Source: Halobacterium sp. DL1
GTDB lineage: Archaea > Halobacteriota > Halobacteria > Halobacteriales > Halobacteriaceae
Length of the DNA stretch: 64,000 nt
Direction of reading: 5' to 3'
NCBI GenBank assembly: GCA_000230955.3
Contig: CP007060.1
Location: forward strand, 1,736,001 to 1,800,000
In this document: one piece after another, positions 41,528-50,757 of the stretch
Numbering within the stretch: position 1 is the first letter of the stretch
Layout of the letters: the number at the start of each line of letters is the position of its first letter
Notes under the pieces: generated by a model
What the model was told of the DNA's origin: nothing
The model's input: only the letters and a program-made list of their open reading frames with translations
Database searches by the model: none
Program-made: the position numbers and the translations under genes

Positions 41528-42745
41528 GTGACTCACGAGACTGACGTCCTCGTCGTGGGCGGGGGAGCGACCGGCGTCGGGGTCGCCCGCGACCTCGCGA
41601 TGCGCGGCGTGGAGGTGACCCTCGTCGAGCGCGGCAGCCTGGGGAGCGGTACCTCCGGGCGCTCGCACGGCCTGCTCCACAGCGGCGCGCGCTACGCCGA
41701 CACCGACCCAGAGGGCGCCGCGGAGTGCATCGCGGAGAGCCGAATCCTCCGCGACATCGCGGGCGCTTGCGTCGACGCCACGGGTGGGTTCTTCGTCCAA
41801 CTCCCCGGCGACGACCCCGACTACTTCGAGCGGAAGGTCGCTGCTTGCCGCGACGTCGGCATCCCCGTCGACGTGCGCGACGGCGAGGCGGCCCGCGCGG
41901 ACGAACCAGGACTCTCGGCGGACACCGAGCGAGTGGCAGAAGTCCCGGACGGTGTCGTCTACCCCTCGAGATTGGTCGCAGCGACCGCCGCGGACGCCCG
42001 CGGCCACGGCGCGAGCGTCCACACGCACACCCCGGTCCGCAGTCTCCTCGTCGAAGACGGGCGCGTGGTCGGTGCAGACGTGCGAGGCGTCGGCAGAATC
42101 GACGCCGACCACGTCGTCAACGCGACGGGCGCGTGGGCCGACTCGCTGGCCGCCACGGCCGGCGTCGAACTCGACCTCCACCCGACGAAGGGCGCGATGG
42201 TCGTCGTAGAGTACGCGGACCTCGACACGGTGTTGAACCGCTGTCGGCCCGCCGCCGACGGCGACATCGTCGTGCCCCACGCCGACCGCGTCGTCCTCGG
42301 CACGACCAGCGTCGAAGTCGCGGACCCCGACGACGTCCCCGAGGACGAGGCGGAGGTCGAGCGCGTCCTCGCGGAGTGTCGCGCGCTCCTGCCGGAACTG
42401 GACGACCACGAGGTCGAACGCGCGTACTGGGGCGTCCGCCCGCTGTACAGCCCGCGGTCCTACGGCGAGGACGCTCGCGCCATCTCTCGGGGCTTCTACC
42501 TGCTCAACCACGCCGACCGGGACGGCGTTCCAGGCTTGACCACCATCGTCGGCGGGAAACTCACGACCTACCGGCTGATGGCCGAGGCCACCGCCGACCA
42601 CGTCGCTGACCGTCTCGGAGTGGCCGAGCCGTGCCGGACCGCAGCCGAACCGCTGGTCGGCCACGACGACCCGGCGGAACTGGACGCACTCGTCGACGAG
42701 TTCGACGCGGCGAACCCCGCCGACGCCGACGTCCGTGACGACTGA
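41528..42745 (+). CDS. GlpA-like FAD-dependent glycerol-3-phosphate dehydrogenase
   Basis: A 405-residue FAD oxidoreductase of the GlpA/DAO superfamily. The FAD loop is DVLVVGGGATGVGVARDLAM, followed by SLGSGTSGRSHGLLHSGARY. VVNATGAWADSL and TTIVGGKLTTYRLMAEATADHVADRL are the C-terminal signatures of G3P dehydrogenases. It lacks the C-terminal [2Fe-2S]/BFD-like extension of full-length GlpA, and glpB/glpC do not follow, so it is a stand-alone paralogue. The start is GTG 41528. A related 2-hydroxyacid oxidase is the alternative. Confidence 0.75.
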   Translation: MTHETDVLVVGGGATGVGVARDLAMRGVEVTLVERGSLGSGTSGRSHGLLHSGARYADTDPEGAAECIAESRILRDIAGACVDATGGFFVQLPGDDPDYFERKVAACRDVGIPVDVRDGEAARADEPGLSADTERVAEVPDGVVYPSRLVAATAADARGHGASVHTHTPVRSLLVEDGRVVGADVRGVGRIDADHVVNATGAWADSLAATAGVELDLHPTKGAMVVVEYADLDTVLNRCRPAADGDIVVPHADRVVLGTTSVEVADPDDVPEDEAEVERVLAECRALLPELDDHEVERAYWGVRPLYSPRSYGEDARAISRGFYLLNHADRDGVPGLTTIVGGKLTTYRLMAEATADHVADRLGVAEPCRTAAEPLVGHDDPAELDALVDEFDAANPADADVRDD

Positions 42746-42751
42746 GTCTGC

Positions 42752-43120
42752 TCAGGCGCGACCCAGCACCAGCGTCACGCGGTCCACGTCGTCGTCCGCC
42801 TCGTCATCCTTTTCGGCAGACTCGGTCCCGTGGAGCGTTGCGAGGGCGAGGCGCAAGTCGTCCCGCACGCCGGCTCGGTTACAGAGGTCCTCCCAGACGC
42901 GCTCGGGGACGCGCAGCACCCAGCGCGCCCCTGTCCGCTCGACCAGCGGGTCCTCGCGGAACGCCTGGCGCCACTCGTACACGAGGCCGTCGACGGTCGT
43001 GCCCGGGTAGTCATCGACGGCCGCCTGCACCGACGCGGCGGCAGAGGCGAGGCCGGACTCGCTCACGCCGAGGGTGGACGCGACCTGGGCGACGGTGTCG
43101 CGTTCGAACGTGCCATTCAT
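42752..43120 (-). CDS. DUF5800-like protein
   Basis: A 122-residue haloarchaeal protein: MNGTFERDTVAQVASTLGVS, a short HTH-like start, then AVDDYPGTTVDGLVYEWRQAFREDPLVERTGARWVLRVPERVWED. It ends in an acidic stretch and VTLVLGRA. It matches DUF5800; function unknown. ATG 43120 was chosen because the upstream frame is Arg/Ser/Pro-rich shadow. It is convergent with the GlpA-like gene, 6 bases between stops. Confidence 0.72.
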   Translation of the reverse strand: MNGTFERDTVAQVASTLGVSESGLASAAASVQAAVDDYPGTTVDGLVYEWRQAFREDPLVERTGARWVLRVPERVWEDLCNRAGVRDDLRLALATLHGTESAEKDDEADDDVDRVTLVLGRA

Positions 43121-43160
43121 GACTGCCCGTTGGTCCGCGACGAAGAAAACGCCTCGGCCG

Positions 43161-44096
43161 TCAGTAGTCCAGCTCCCCGGTCGCGGCGTTGAGCGCGAGC
43201 ACGAGGCCGGCGCCGACCACGCCGGAGACGAGCAGCGGCACCGCAGCGGCGACGGTCCACTCGGGCGTCGCGTCGGCGATGCGGATGGCCGGCGCGCGGA
43301 GCGCACCCGCCATCAGCGCCACGAGGAACGTCAGCGTCGCTGCGCGGTAGGTGTCCAGCGCCCACTGGACGACCCGCGCGAACGACAGGATGCCCACGAG
43401 CGCACCGAACATGAACACGACGAGCGTCGTCAGCGGGTCGACCGCCTGCCCGAACTCGCCCGCGAACAGGGTGTCCGTCGTGGCGCTCACCGCTCCCGTC
43501 ATCGTCTCGTACTTCCCGACGGTCAGCAGGATGAGCGACCCCGAGACGCCCGGCAGCACCATCGCACAGATGGCGAACGCCCCGACGACGAAGATGACGA
43601 GCAGGCCGCCCGGGAGCGCGTCGCCCTGCGCCTGCCCGCTGAGCACGAACGCGAGGGTGAACCCGAGGACGCCCGCGAGCACTCGGCCCGGCGTGTCCGC
43701 GGACACCTCGTCGAACAGCACGACGACCGAAGCCGCGATGAGACCGAAGAAGAACGCGAACGTGAGCCCGGGGTAGTCGTGGTAGGCGACCTCCACGAGG
43801 TTCGCCACCGTGACGACGGCGCTCAGCACGCCGATTCCGAGAATCGCGAGGAACGGAACCTCCATCTCCGAGAGCGTCCCCCCGAACTCCGCGCGGACGC
43901 CGTCGTTCCCGAGGTCCGGCACGAGCGCAAGGAGCCCCACGGCCTCCCGCGGGTCGAGCGCCGCGAGCGCGCCGACGAGGCGCTCGTAGATGCCCGTGAT
44001 GAGCGCTATCGTCCCGCCGGAGACGCCCGGCACCGCGTCCGCCGCGCCCATCGCCGCGCCCTTCAGGTAGACGGCGGCCCAGTCACTAGCCGCCAT
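43161..44096 (-). CDS. DUF368 polytopic membrane protein
   Basis: A 311-residue DUF368 protein with about eight spans. The diagnostic N-terminus is YLKGAAMGAADAVPGVSGGT followed by IALITGIYERLVGAL. The second PGVSGSLILLTVGKYE repeat marks the internal symmetry of the family. DUF368 proteins have been implicated in undecaprenyl/polyprenyl phosphate recycling across membranes. Its 1-base overlap with aglB suggests a similar lipid-carrier role in N-glycosylation (inference). Confidence 0.88.
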   Translation of the reverse strand: MAASDWAAVYLKGAAMGAADAVPGVSGGTIALITGIYERLVGALAALDPREAVGLLALVPDLGNDGVRAEFGGTLSEMEVPFLAILGIGVLSAVVTVANLVEVAYHDYPGLTFAFFFGLIAASVVVLFDEVSADTPGRVLAGVLGFTLAFVLSGQAQGDALPGGLLVIFVVGAFAICAMVLPGVSGSLILLTVGKYETMTGAVSATTDTLFAGEFGQAVDPLTTLVVFMFGALVGILSFARVVQWALDTYRAATLTFLVALMAGALRAPAIRIADATPEWTVAAAVPLLVSGVVGAGLVLALNAATGELDY

Positions 44097-47000
44097 CAGC
44101 CAGTACGATGGACCAGGAGGCCGGCGACGGCGGGCAGTGCAGCGGCGGTCAGCCCGGCAGTCGTCGGCTGTGAGTCAGCAGGTCCGTCGCCCGTAGCGTC
44201 CGAGGAGCCCTCGGCAGTAATCGACGACGGGTCCGGAGCGCTCACAGACGCGGACGTGTTGTTCTGTGCGCCCTCGGGTTCGTCGACGACGTTCCGCTCG
44301 AGGTCGACGGTCACCGAATCCTCGGACTCGCCGAGCACCTGCGCCTCGGTCACGTCCGCCGTCGCGTTCCAGTTCACGACCGTCAGGCCGTCTTCGGCGG
44401 TCGTGTTCCCCGTCGAGAACTCGTAGGGGCCGGCCGCGCGCACCGAGACGTTCGTGTGGCCGTTCTCCGGCCCGAAGTTCTCGTAGCCCGTCGTCGAGTA
44501 CGGCAGCGTCATCGTGAACTCGCCGTCCGGACCGGTCTCGGCGTGCTGCCTGTAGGTGAACGTCGGGTGAGAGCCGTCCTGACTGCTCGTCATCTGCGTG
44601 AGGTTCAGCTCCACCGTCGCGGTCACCGTCGTGTTCGCGGGCGCGGTGCCGGTCACCTCGGCGCCCTCGACGCGCTCGAACATCTTCACCCACGTCGGCA
44701 TGTAGGCGTAGTTCAGCTCCCCGTTCAGGATGAGGTTCGCCGGCGCCAGGCTGTCGTCGCTCACGCCCACCAGCCGGTACTGTTCGAGCGCCTCGACGTC
44801 CCGGGTCGGGACGTCCTGGAAGCCACCGATCTGTGACGTCGAGTCGTTGGCGACGTACGCCTCGGCGGCGCTCATGTTGGCGAACTGCTGGACGTTCGGC
44901 GTCGAGGAGTCGAAGACGAGCAGTTCCTGTCCGGTCCGGCTGGTACGGGTCTCCCGCCAGTCGAGCACCGTCGGTTGGGCCTGCTTCGCGCTCCCGTGGT
45001 AGCGGTAGAGCCGCACCATCATCGACTCGAAGTACGGCTGGCTCTTCACGAGCGGCGCCTGCTGGAGGTAGCGCGCGCTCTGGATCTGGCCGTTCTCGTA
45101 CTGGGCGTTGTACGCGACCCGGTAGAAGTCGTTACCGCTGAACTCCCGCGGCCCATCGTAGAACACCAGCGGCGCGCCGAACTTCGACTGTCCGGAGCTG
45201 AGGTCCGGACGCGGCGGCATGATCATCTTCCAGTCGACGGCGACGTACTTCGTCTCCGCGTCGTCCTCGTTGATGCCCGCGAGGACATCCGCTGCCTCCG
45301 ACTCGTTCTGGGCGAGCAGGAAGTTCGCGGCCGTGTTCGCGCCCTGCTGGAACGGGTTGGCGTGGGGCACGCGCTGGCCCTCGACGGTGATCCAGTGGCC
45401 GTAGTCCCACCAGGACATCACGCCGTAGGAACCGTCGGGGTAGTCGAAGTCCCCAGTCCGGGAGTACGTCCCGTAGTAGTCCATGGCCTCAGCGTTCGAC
45501 GCGCCGTCGAACTCACCCTCGGTCGGCGTATGCGTCTGCATCCACTCGAGCGCGTCGTCCCACTGGACGACAGCGCCGGGACCGTTCGACGAACCGACAG
45601 TGATCGCAGACCGCAGCGGCACCTGCTGGTTGTTCGCGTTCGTCAGCGTGATCGGCGACGCGCTCCCTCGGACGGAGTCGTTGTTCGTCGCCTCCGCGAG
45701 GGCGGGTGCCGCGACCGGCACCAGCACGAGCAGGACGACCATCACGACCGTGCCGACCTGGTACCAGCTCACGTCCTCGATGGTCGAGGCGGGCCGGTCG
45801 AGGTCGAGCACCGAGAGCACGCTTGCGAGCAGGTACGCGTTCAGCACGACGACCGGCACGACGAGGTAGTAGTTGAACCGCACCTGCGTGAACGCCGCCG
45901 AGGTGATGAACGCGCCCCAGACGACGACCAGCAGCGGCCCAGCGTCGTAGTCGCCGGTCACGGCGATGGCCGCCAGCGTGATGCTGACAATGCCGAGTGC
46001 AGTGAGCTGCCCGCCGATGCCGAAGAGATCGCCGATCCACGCCGGGAAGCCGGGCGCGGCGAACATGAGGAGAACGACCGCGACGCCGACAGCGGCGCCG
46101 GCGAGCCGCTTCAGACTGCCGCTCTCGAGGTGCGGACGCAGCAGGATGATGGCCGCCGCGAGCAGCGCCGTGAAGAACGCGAGCCCGTACTCCAGGAAGA
46201 TGACGCCGAACATCCCCAGACCGTACGCGTTCGTCCGGGAGAGGAACGGCTGGGCTTCGCCGATTGTTCTTTGTGCTGCACCAGAACTAAATCCGATGAA
46301 ACGAAGCAGATTCGACTCCATCATACCCCAGAAGCTCGGTAGAGCAACCGCGGTTACCCCCACACCGACGATGACTATAGCGAACACTGTGACCGGGAAC
46401 GAAGCGCTAGTAAACCCACGTTCGTCCCACTCCCGTGCTAGCCATGCTAGAAAGACGGCGCCCACAGCAACTGCCAGCGAGAACAACGGTTGGAGTAACC
46501 CAAACTCTGTTGCCGAAAAGCTAGTGGTCGAGAGCGTAACCAGCATCAGGAGGGCGGTCGTCGCCATGCTCACCGCGGCGACGATGGCGACGTGCTCCGG
46601 GCTCCGACCGCTGTAGTAGTCGCTGGTCAGCTTCACGAGATAGAAGACGCCGAAGATACCCACGAGGAGGATGCCCGGCGGCCACATCCACATGTAAGCC
46701 GCAGCCGCGGCTCCCGCGAGGATGCTCCAGGCGACGACTCTCCGGAGGCCCGCGATGTCGCGGTCGAGGAACTGTTCGTAGACCGGTTTCTCGCGTTCGG
46801 CGACCCGTAGTGCGACGAGCGTCCCGAGAACGGCGAGTGACTGGAACAGCGGCTCGGCGCCGTTGTGGTCGGCCGCGCCGACGAGGCTGCGCTGGAGGAA
46901 GTAGCCGGGGAGCAGTGCGAGGATGACCGCCGCGAAGACGCCACCGATGCGGCCGCCGAGTTGCTTCCCGATGAAGTAGACCGGGATGGCCAGCAGCGCG

Positions 47001-47401
47001 CCGAAGACGGCGGGCGCGAACAGCAGCGTCATCGCGACCGTGTTCTGCGAAGGGTCGCCTAGGCCGACGACGAGCGCCGCCGTCGCGACGATCTGGTCGA
47101 ACAGCGTGCCGAACTGGCCGACTGATGTCCCAGTAGAGAATGCCGTCCAGACGTCGAACGGCATCGTCTGCGGCCAGTGGTCGACCGTGTACATCACCTG
47201 CCGGAAGTGGTACCAGGCGTCGTTGCCGGAGAAGTACACCTGCCCGTTCCGCGTGAAGTTCTCCCACGACTGGACCCGAACCCATAGCATGAACGCGAGC
47301 ACAGCGCCGAGCGCGGGCACGTGGTACCAGTCTTCGAGAGCGTCGAGGGCTGTATCGACGGAGAGGGAGGACTCCCTCGACGCTTCGGTCTTCTCGCTCA
47401 T
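44096..47401 (-). CDS. aglB: oligosaccharyltransferase AglB
   Basis: An 1101-residue STT3-type oligosaccharyltransferase that transfers the lipid-linked glycan to Asn in Asn-X-Ser/Thr of exported proteins at the outer face of the membrane. About 13 spans fill residues 30-590. The first acidic motif is YFSGNDAWYHFR (Asp61). The catalytic/binding WWDYG motif is MSWWDYGHWITVEG near residue 665. The C-terminal domain is beta-rich and ends in a Thr/Ser linker and a short hydrophobic tail (AAALPAVAGLLV). Residues about 280-380 are encoded by DNA of clearly lower GC. A TATA-like CTTATTC lies about 30 nt before the ATG. Confidence 0.95.
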   Translation of the reverse strand: MSEKTEASRESSLSVDTALDALEDWYHVPALGAVLAFMLWVRVQSWENFTRNGQVYFSGNDAWYHFRQVMYTVDHWPQTMPFDVWTAFSTGTSVGQFGTLFDQIVATAALVVGLGDPSQNTVAMTLLFAPAVFGALLAIPVYFIGKQLGGRIGGVFAAVILALLPGYFLQRSLVGAADHNGAEPLFQSLAVLGTLVALRVAEREKPVYEQFLDRDIAGLRRVVAWSILAGAAAAAYMWMWPPGILLVGIFGVFYLVKLTSDYYSGRSPEHVAIVAAVSMATTALLMLVTLSTTSFSATEFGLLQPLFSLAVAVGAVFLAWLAREWDERGFTSASFPVTVFAIVIVGVGVTAVALPSFWGMMESNLLRFIGFSSGAAQRTIGEAQPFLSRTNAYGLGMFGVIFLEYGLAFFTALLAAAIILLRPHLESGSLKRLAGAAVGVAVVLLMFAAPGFPAWIGDLFGIGGQLTALGIVSITLAAIAVTGDYDAGPLLVVVWGAFITSAAFTQVRFNYYLVVPVVVLNAYLLASVLSVLDLDRPASTIEDVSWYQVGTVVMVVLLVLVPVAAPALAEATNNDSVRGSASPITLTNANNQQVPLRSAITVGSSNGPGAVVQWDDALEWMQTHTPTEGEFDGASNAEAMDYYGTYSRTGDFDYPDGSYGVMSWWDYGHWITVEGQRVPHANPFQQGANTAANFLLAQNESEAADVLAGINEDDAETKYVAVDWKMIMPPRPDLSSGQSKFGAPLVFYDGPREFSGNDFYRVAYNAQYENGQIQSARYLQQAPLVKSQPYFESMMVRLYRYHGSAKQAQPTVLDWRETRTSRTGQELLVFDSSTPNVQQFANMSAAEAYVANDSTSQIGGFQDVPTRDVEALEQYRLVGVSDDSLAPANLILNGELNYAYMPTWVKMFERVEGAEVTGTAPANTTVTATVELNLTQMTSSQDGSHPTFTYRQHAETGPDGEFTMTLPYSTTGYENFGPENGHTNVSVRAAGPYEFSTGNTTAEDGLTVVNWNATADVTEAQVLGESEDSVTVDLERNVVDEPEGAQNNTSASVSAPDPSSITAEGSSDATGDGPADSQPTTAGLTAAALPAVAGLLVHRTG

Positions 47402-47527
47402 TACCCGTAGGGGCGGCCAGCGCGCGAATAAGCCTTGTGAAGTTTCCGGGCCACCCTATCCACTAAGCTTGGGCAAGCATCGGGACGTTGATCGATTAGA
47501 ACCCCGTCTGGGACCCGACGGTTTAGT

Positions 47528-48583
47528 TCAGCGGTTGCTCCACCAGTCGATGAACCTACCGACGCCCTCCTCAAATCCCACCTGGGGTTCCCAGTCTAGT
47601 TCGTTCCGAGCACGAGAAATGTCCGAGACGTACACCTTCTGGTCTCCCTCTCGCCACTCGTCGTACGAGATGTCCGTTCTTCTCCCGGTCTCGTCCTCCA
47701 GTATATCGAGGAATTCTAGTAAGCTAGTGGTGTTCTCTGGCCCGCCACCGACGTTGTACACTGCCGGCTTCCCTTCCGGATCGGAGAGGAATGCGTCGTA
47801 TGCTCGAATCAGGTCTTTCACGTAGAGGACGTCTCGGACCTGTTTCCCGTCGCCGAAGATGGTGAGGGGTTCGTCCCGGAGTGTGCTGATGGCAAAGTGA
47901 GCTACCCAACCTTGGTCCTCGTTGCCGAATTGGCGCGTTCCGTAGATGCAACTCATTCGGAACGCGGCAGCGTCGACTTCTCCCCGATCGGCGTAATCCT
48001 GTACGTAGAGATCCGCCGTAAGTTTCGACACCCCGTATGGAGTGTGTTCACAGTCGTCGATAGATAGTGACTCCGGAATACCGTCCTGATAGTCGGGGTC
48101 GTCGTACTGGTACCGCGTGTCCTCCTCACGGACTGGAATCCCGTTGACGTTGTCACCGTACACCTTGTTCGTCGATGCTAGCACGACTGCTGGATCACTG
48201 TCTGCTTTCCGTGCTGCTTCGAGAACGTTGAACGTCCCGAGAGCGTTCACTTCGAAGTCCGTTCGTGGGTCCTGAATCGAGGCAGTGACGGCGACCTGGC
48301 CTGCGGTGTGAACAATTGCATCGTGACCCTCTACAACCTCTTCTAGAAGTTCCTCGTCACGGATATCACCCTCTACGAGATCGACACCGGGATGGTTCTC
48401 TGAAATGTACTTCCAGTTGTACGCCGCCGTGTTCCGGCTATCGTCCGCCGTTTCTAGTGTGTCGACTCGACTGAGGTTGTCGAGTGCCGTAACGTCGGCG
48501 CCTCGTTCGGCGTAGTACTCCACGGCATGACTGCCGACGAAACCCGCACCGCCAGTGACGAGAACTGCGTCTGGCATGCTCAT
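47528..48583 (-). CDS. NAD-dependent sugar epimerase (CDP-tyvelose-epimerase-like)
   Basis: A 351-residue short-chain dehydrogenase/reductase acting on a nucleotide sugar. The NAD loop is LVTGGAGFVGSHAVEYYAER. The catalytic triad includes Ser in STNKVYGDN and the YxxxK of PYGVSKLTADLY. The blocks NKVYGDN and RQFGNEDQGWVAHFAI resemble CDP-paratose 2-epimerases rather than GalE, although many archaeal annotations call such genes UDP-glucose 4-epimerase. The start could be 48583 or 48577. Less GC-rich than aglB. Confidence 0.82.
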   Translation of the reverse strand: MSMPDAVLVTGGAGFVGSHAVEYYAERGADVTALDNLSRVDTLETADDSRNTAAYNWKYISENHPGVDLVEGDIRDEELLEEVVEGHDAIVHTAGQVAVTASIQDPRTDFEVNALGTFNVLEAARKADSDPAVVLASTNKVYGDNVNGIPVREEDTRYQYDDPDYQDGIPESLSIDDCEHTPYGVSKLTADLYVQDYADRGEVDAAAFRMSCIYGTRQFGNEDQGWVAHFAISTLRDEPLTIFGDGKQVRDVLYVKDLIRAYDAFLSDPEGKPAVYNVGGGPENTTSLLEFLDILEDETGRRTDISYDEWREGDQKVYVSDISRARNELDWEPQVGFEEGVGRFIDWWSNR

Positions 48584-48627
48584 ACAGAGCCAGTGAGACT
48601 TCCAAGACAAAGGTATTCCTCTTCTCC

Positions 48628-49752
48628 TCAGTCTTCACCAACTAGGCCCTTCTCTTCCAGTTCTTGGTGCGCCTTCTCGAAGTTGTCCTCTGCTTCCTGC
48701 TCACGGCCCCACTCGACCAGTTCACGCATTCCCTCCTCGAATCCAATTTCGGCTTCGAACCCGAGCTTGTCGTCGGCCTTCGTCGGGTCTGCGAAGCAGT
48801 GGCGGATATCCCCCTGACGATAGTCGTTCGCGATTTCGGGTTCGAGTTCAGCGGACCTGTCGTAAAGGTCTATGAGCGTTTCAGCTACTTCGTTGATTGT
48901 GGTCGGACTGCCGCTACCAACGTTGACAGCAACGTCTTCCGCGTCGGACTCGACGGCAAGTCGGTTCGCTCTCGCGATATCACTCACGTGAATGAAGTCC
49001 CGGGTCTGTTCGCCGTCCTCGAAGACGAGCGGGGGATTACCGTTCTTGATGCGACTCGAGAAGATGGCGCAGACGCCGGTGTACGGGTTGTCGAGTGCCT
49101 GGCGGCTGCCGAAGATGTTGAAGTAACGCAGCGCAACGGTCGGGATGTCGTACGCGCGACCGATGGAGAGCATCATCTCCTCCTGGTCTTTCTTCGTTAT
49201 CGCGTAGATGCTCGTGCTATCCCGCGGCTTCGACTCGGGCGTCGGTTCGGGTTCGAGCGTCGAACCGCACTCCGAGCAGACGTGTTCCCAGCCGCCACTA
49301 CCCATCTGTTCTTCGCTCCGGAGTGAGGGATGCCGGGATTTCTCGCAGTCCTGACAGTAGTACTCACCCTCGCCGTAGATGGACATCGACGACGCCACCA
49401 CCATCTTCTCGAGTTCGATGTCGTCGTTGACGATTATGTCGAGGATGCGGGCAGTCGCTAACGTGTTCACGTCGACGTACTTCTCGATCTCGTACATCGA
49501 TTGGCCGACACCCACGGCGCTGGCCTGGTGGTTCAGGACATCTGCGTCCTCGAGAAGGTCGATCATCAACTCGCGGTCGCGGACGTCACCCCAAACGTAC
49601 TCTGCGTCGTCGTTCAGGTAGTCAGGTTCGTCCTCGTGGACTTGATCGGTGAGGTTGTCGACGACCGTCACGTCGTAGTCTGCGTCGACGTATTCGTCGA
49701 CGATGTGGCTGCCGACGAATCCAGCACCGCCAGTGACAAGCACGCTGGTCAT
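48628..49752 (-). CDS. NAD-dependent epimerase with zinc-ribbon insertion (dTDP-rhamnose 4-epimerase-like)
   Basis: A 374-residue extended SDR. It has SVLVTGGAGFVGSHIVDEYV, then VVASSMSIYGEGEYYCQDCE and, about 40 residues on, HVCSECGSTLEPEPTP. The two CxxC pairs make a zinc-knuckle insertion just after the active-site Ser region. YAITKKDQEEM holds the catalytic Tyr/Lys. The insertion plus SIYGEG is what I associate with dTDP-L-rhamnose 4-epimerases (WbiB type). The start is ATG 49752. Confidence 0.82.
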   Translation of the reverse strand: MTSVLVTGGAGFVGSHIVDEYVDADYDVTVVDNLTDQVHEDEPDYLNDDAEYVWGDVRDRELMIDLLEDADVLNHQASAVGVGQSMYEIEKYVDVNTLATARILDIIVNDDIELEKMVVASSMSIYGEGEYYCQDCEKSRHPSLRSEEQMGSGGWEHVCSECGSTLEPEPTPESKPRDSTSIYAITKKDQEEMMLSIGRAYDIPTVALRYFNIFGSRQALDNPYTGVCAIFSSRIKNGNPPLVFEDGEQTRDFIHVSDIARANRLAVESDAEDVAVNVGSGSPTTINEVAETLIDLYDRSAELEPEIANDYRQGDIRHCFADPTKADDKLGFEAEIGFEEGMRELVEWGREQEAEDNFEKAHQELEEKGLVGED

Positions 49753-49791
49753 ACAGACTCCGTTTACTGGGTCGGGCAAAAACCCCGCGGT

Positions 49792-50757
49792 TCAGTTGGT
49801 ATCGACGCCGAGATTTTCTTCGAAATCGGGTACTGTTTGCCCGATACCCCGCTCAAGTGAGACGGTCGGCTCCCATTCGAGGAGTTGTTTCGCCCGACTG
49901 ATGTCCGGCCGGCGTACCTGCGGATCGTCTTGCGGAAGGTCTTCAAAGACGATGCCACTGTCTGCGTCCAGCACGTCGACGACGACGTCCGCCAACTCCC
50001 TGATTTCGATCTCCTCGGTGTTCCCGAGGTTGATTACTTTGCCGGATGCCACGGACGGGTCTGCGTCGGCGAAGGCGCGGATTCCCCGCACGAGATCGTC
50101 GACGTAGCAGAAGCTCCGCGTCTGTGTACCGTCCCCATACACTGTCAGTTCGTCGCCACGTAGTGCCTGGGAGAGGAAGTTCGGAATCACTCGGCCGTCG
50201 TCTGGTCGCATTCGCGGCCCGTACGTGTTGAAGATTCTGACTGTTCTGATATCGATATCGTACTGCTGTCTGAATGCGACGGCGAGTGCCTCAGAGAATC
50301 GCTTGCTCTCGTCGTACGGTGCTCGAGGGCCGCGAACGTTCACGTTGCCGTTGTACTCCTCAGTCTGGGGATGTACCTCTGGATCGCCGTAGATCTCACT
50401 CGTTGAGGCGAGGATGGCGCGGGCATCGTGCTCCCGGGCATAGGAGAGCGCATTGTGAGTGCCCTGGCTGTTTGTCAAGGCGATTTCGACGGCGTGGGAC
50501 TCGAAGTCTTTCGGACTCGCGCGAGATGCGAAGTGGAACACGTAATCCACGTCTCCGAGGTCAGGAAACGGCTCCCGGACGTCGTGGTCCACCGAATCGA
50601 AGCGCGCGGAGTCGATGTGCTCCAAGTTCTGTGGTCGACCACTTCCAAAATTGTCGAGAGAGGTTACCCGGTGGCCGTCTGCGAGCAGAGAATCGACCAG
50701 GTGACTACCGACGAAACCGGCACCACCAGTGACGACAGAGTGAGGAGTAACAGTCAT
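49792..50757 (-). CDS. UDP-glucuronate decarboxylase-like SDR
   Basis: A 321-residue SDR close to UDP-xylose synthases. It shows VVTGGAGFVGSHLVDSLLAD, DYVFHFASRASPKDFESH, LASTSEIYGDPEVHPQTE, APYDESKRFSEAL (YxxxK) and VRIFNTYGPRMRPDDGRVIPNFL, characteristic of the UXS group. It overlaps the nucleotidyltransferase gene by 4 bases and probably supplies a decarboxylated or epimerised sugar for the N-glycan. Closely related 4,6-dehydratases are an alternative. Confidence 0.82.
   Translation of the reverse strand: MTVTPHSVVTGGAGFVGSHLVDSLLADGHRVTSLDNFGSGRPQNLEHIDSARFDSVDHDVREPFPDLGDVDYVFHFASRASPKDFESHAVEIALTNSQGTHNALSYAREHDARAILASTSEIYGDPEVHPQTEEYNGNVNVRGPRAPYDESKRFSEALAVAFRQQYDIDIRTVRIFNTYGPRMRPDDGRVIPNFLSQALRGDELTVYGDGTQTRSFCYVDDLVRGIRAFADADPSVASGKVINLGNTEEIEIRELADVVVDVLDADSGIVFEDLPQDDPQVRRPDISRAKQLLEWEPTVSLERGIGQTVPDFEENLGVDTN

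Noticed and set aside
44975-46342. 455-codon plus-strand frame inside aglB
   Set aside because: Runs antisense to AglB membrane and catalytic regions; Arg/Asp-rich, no domain.
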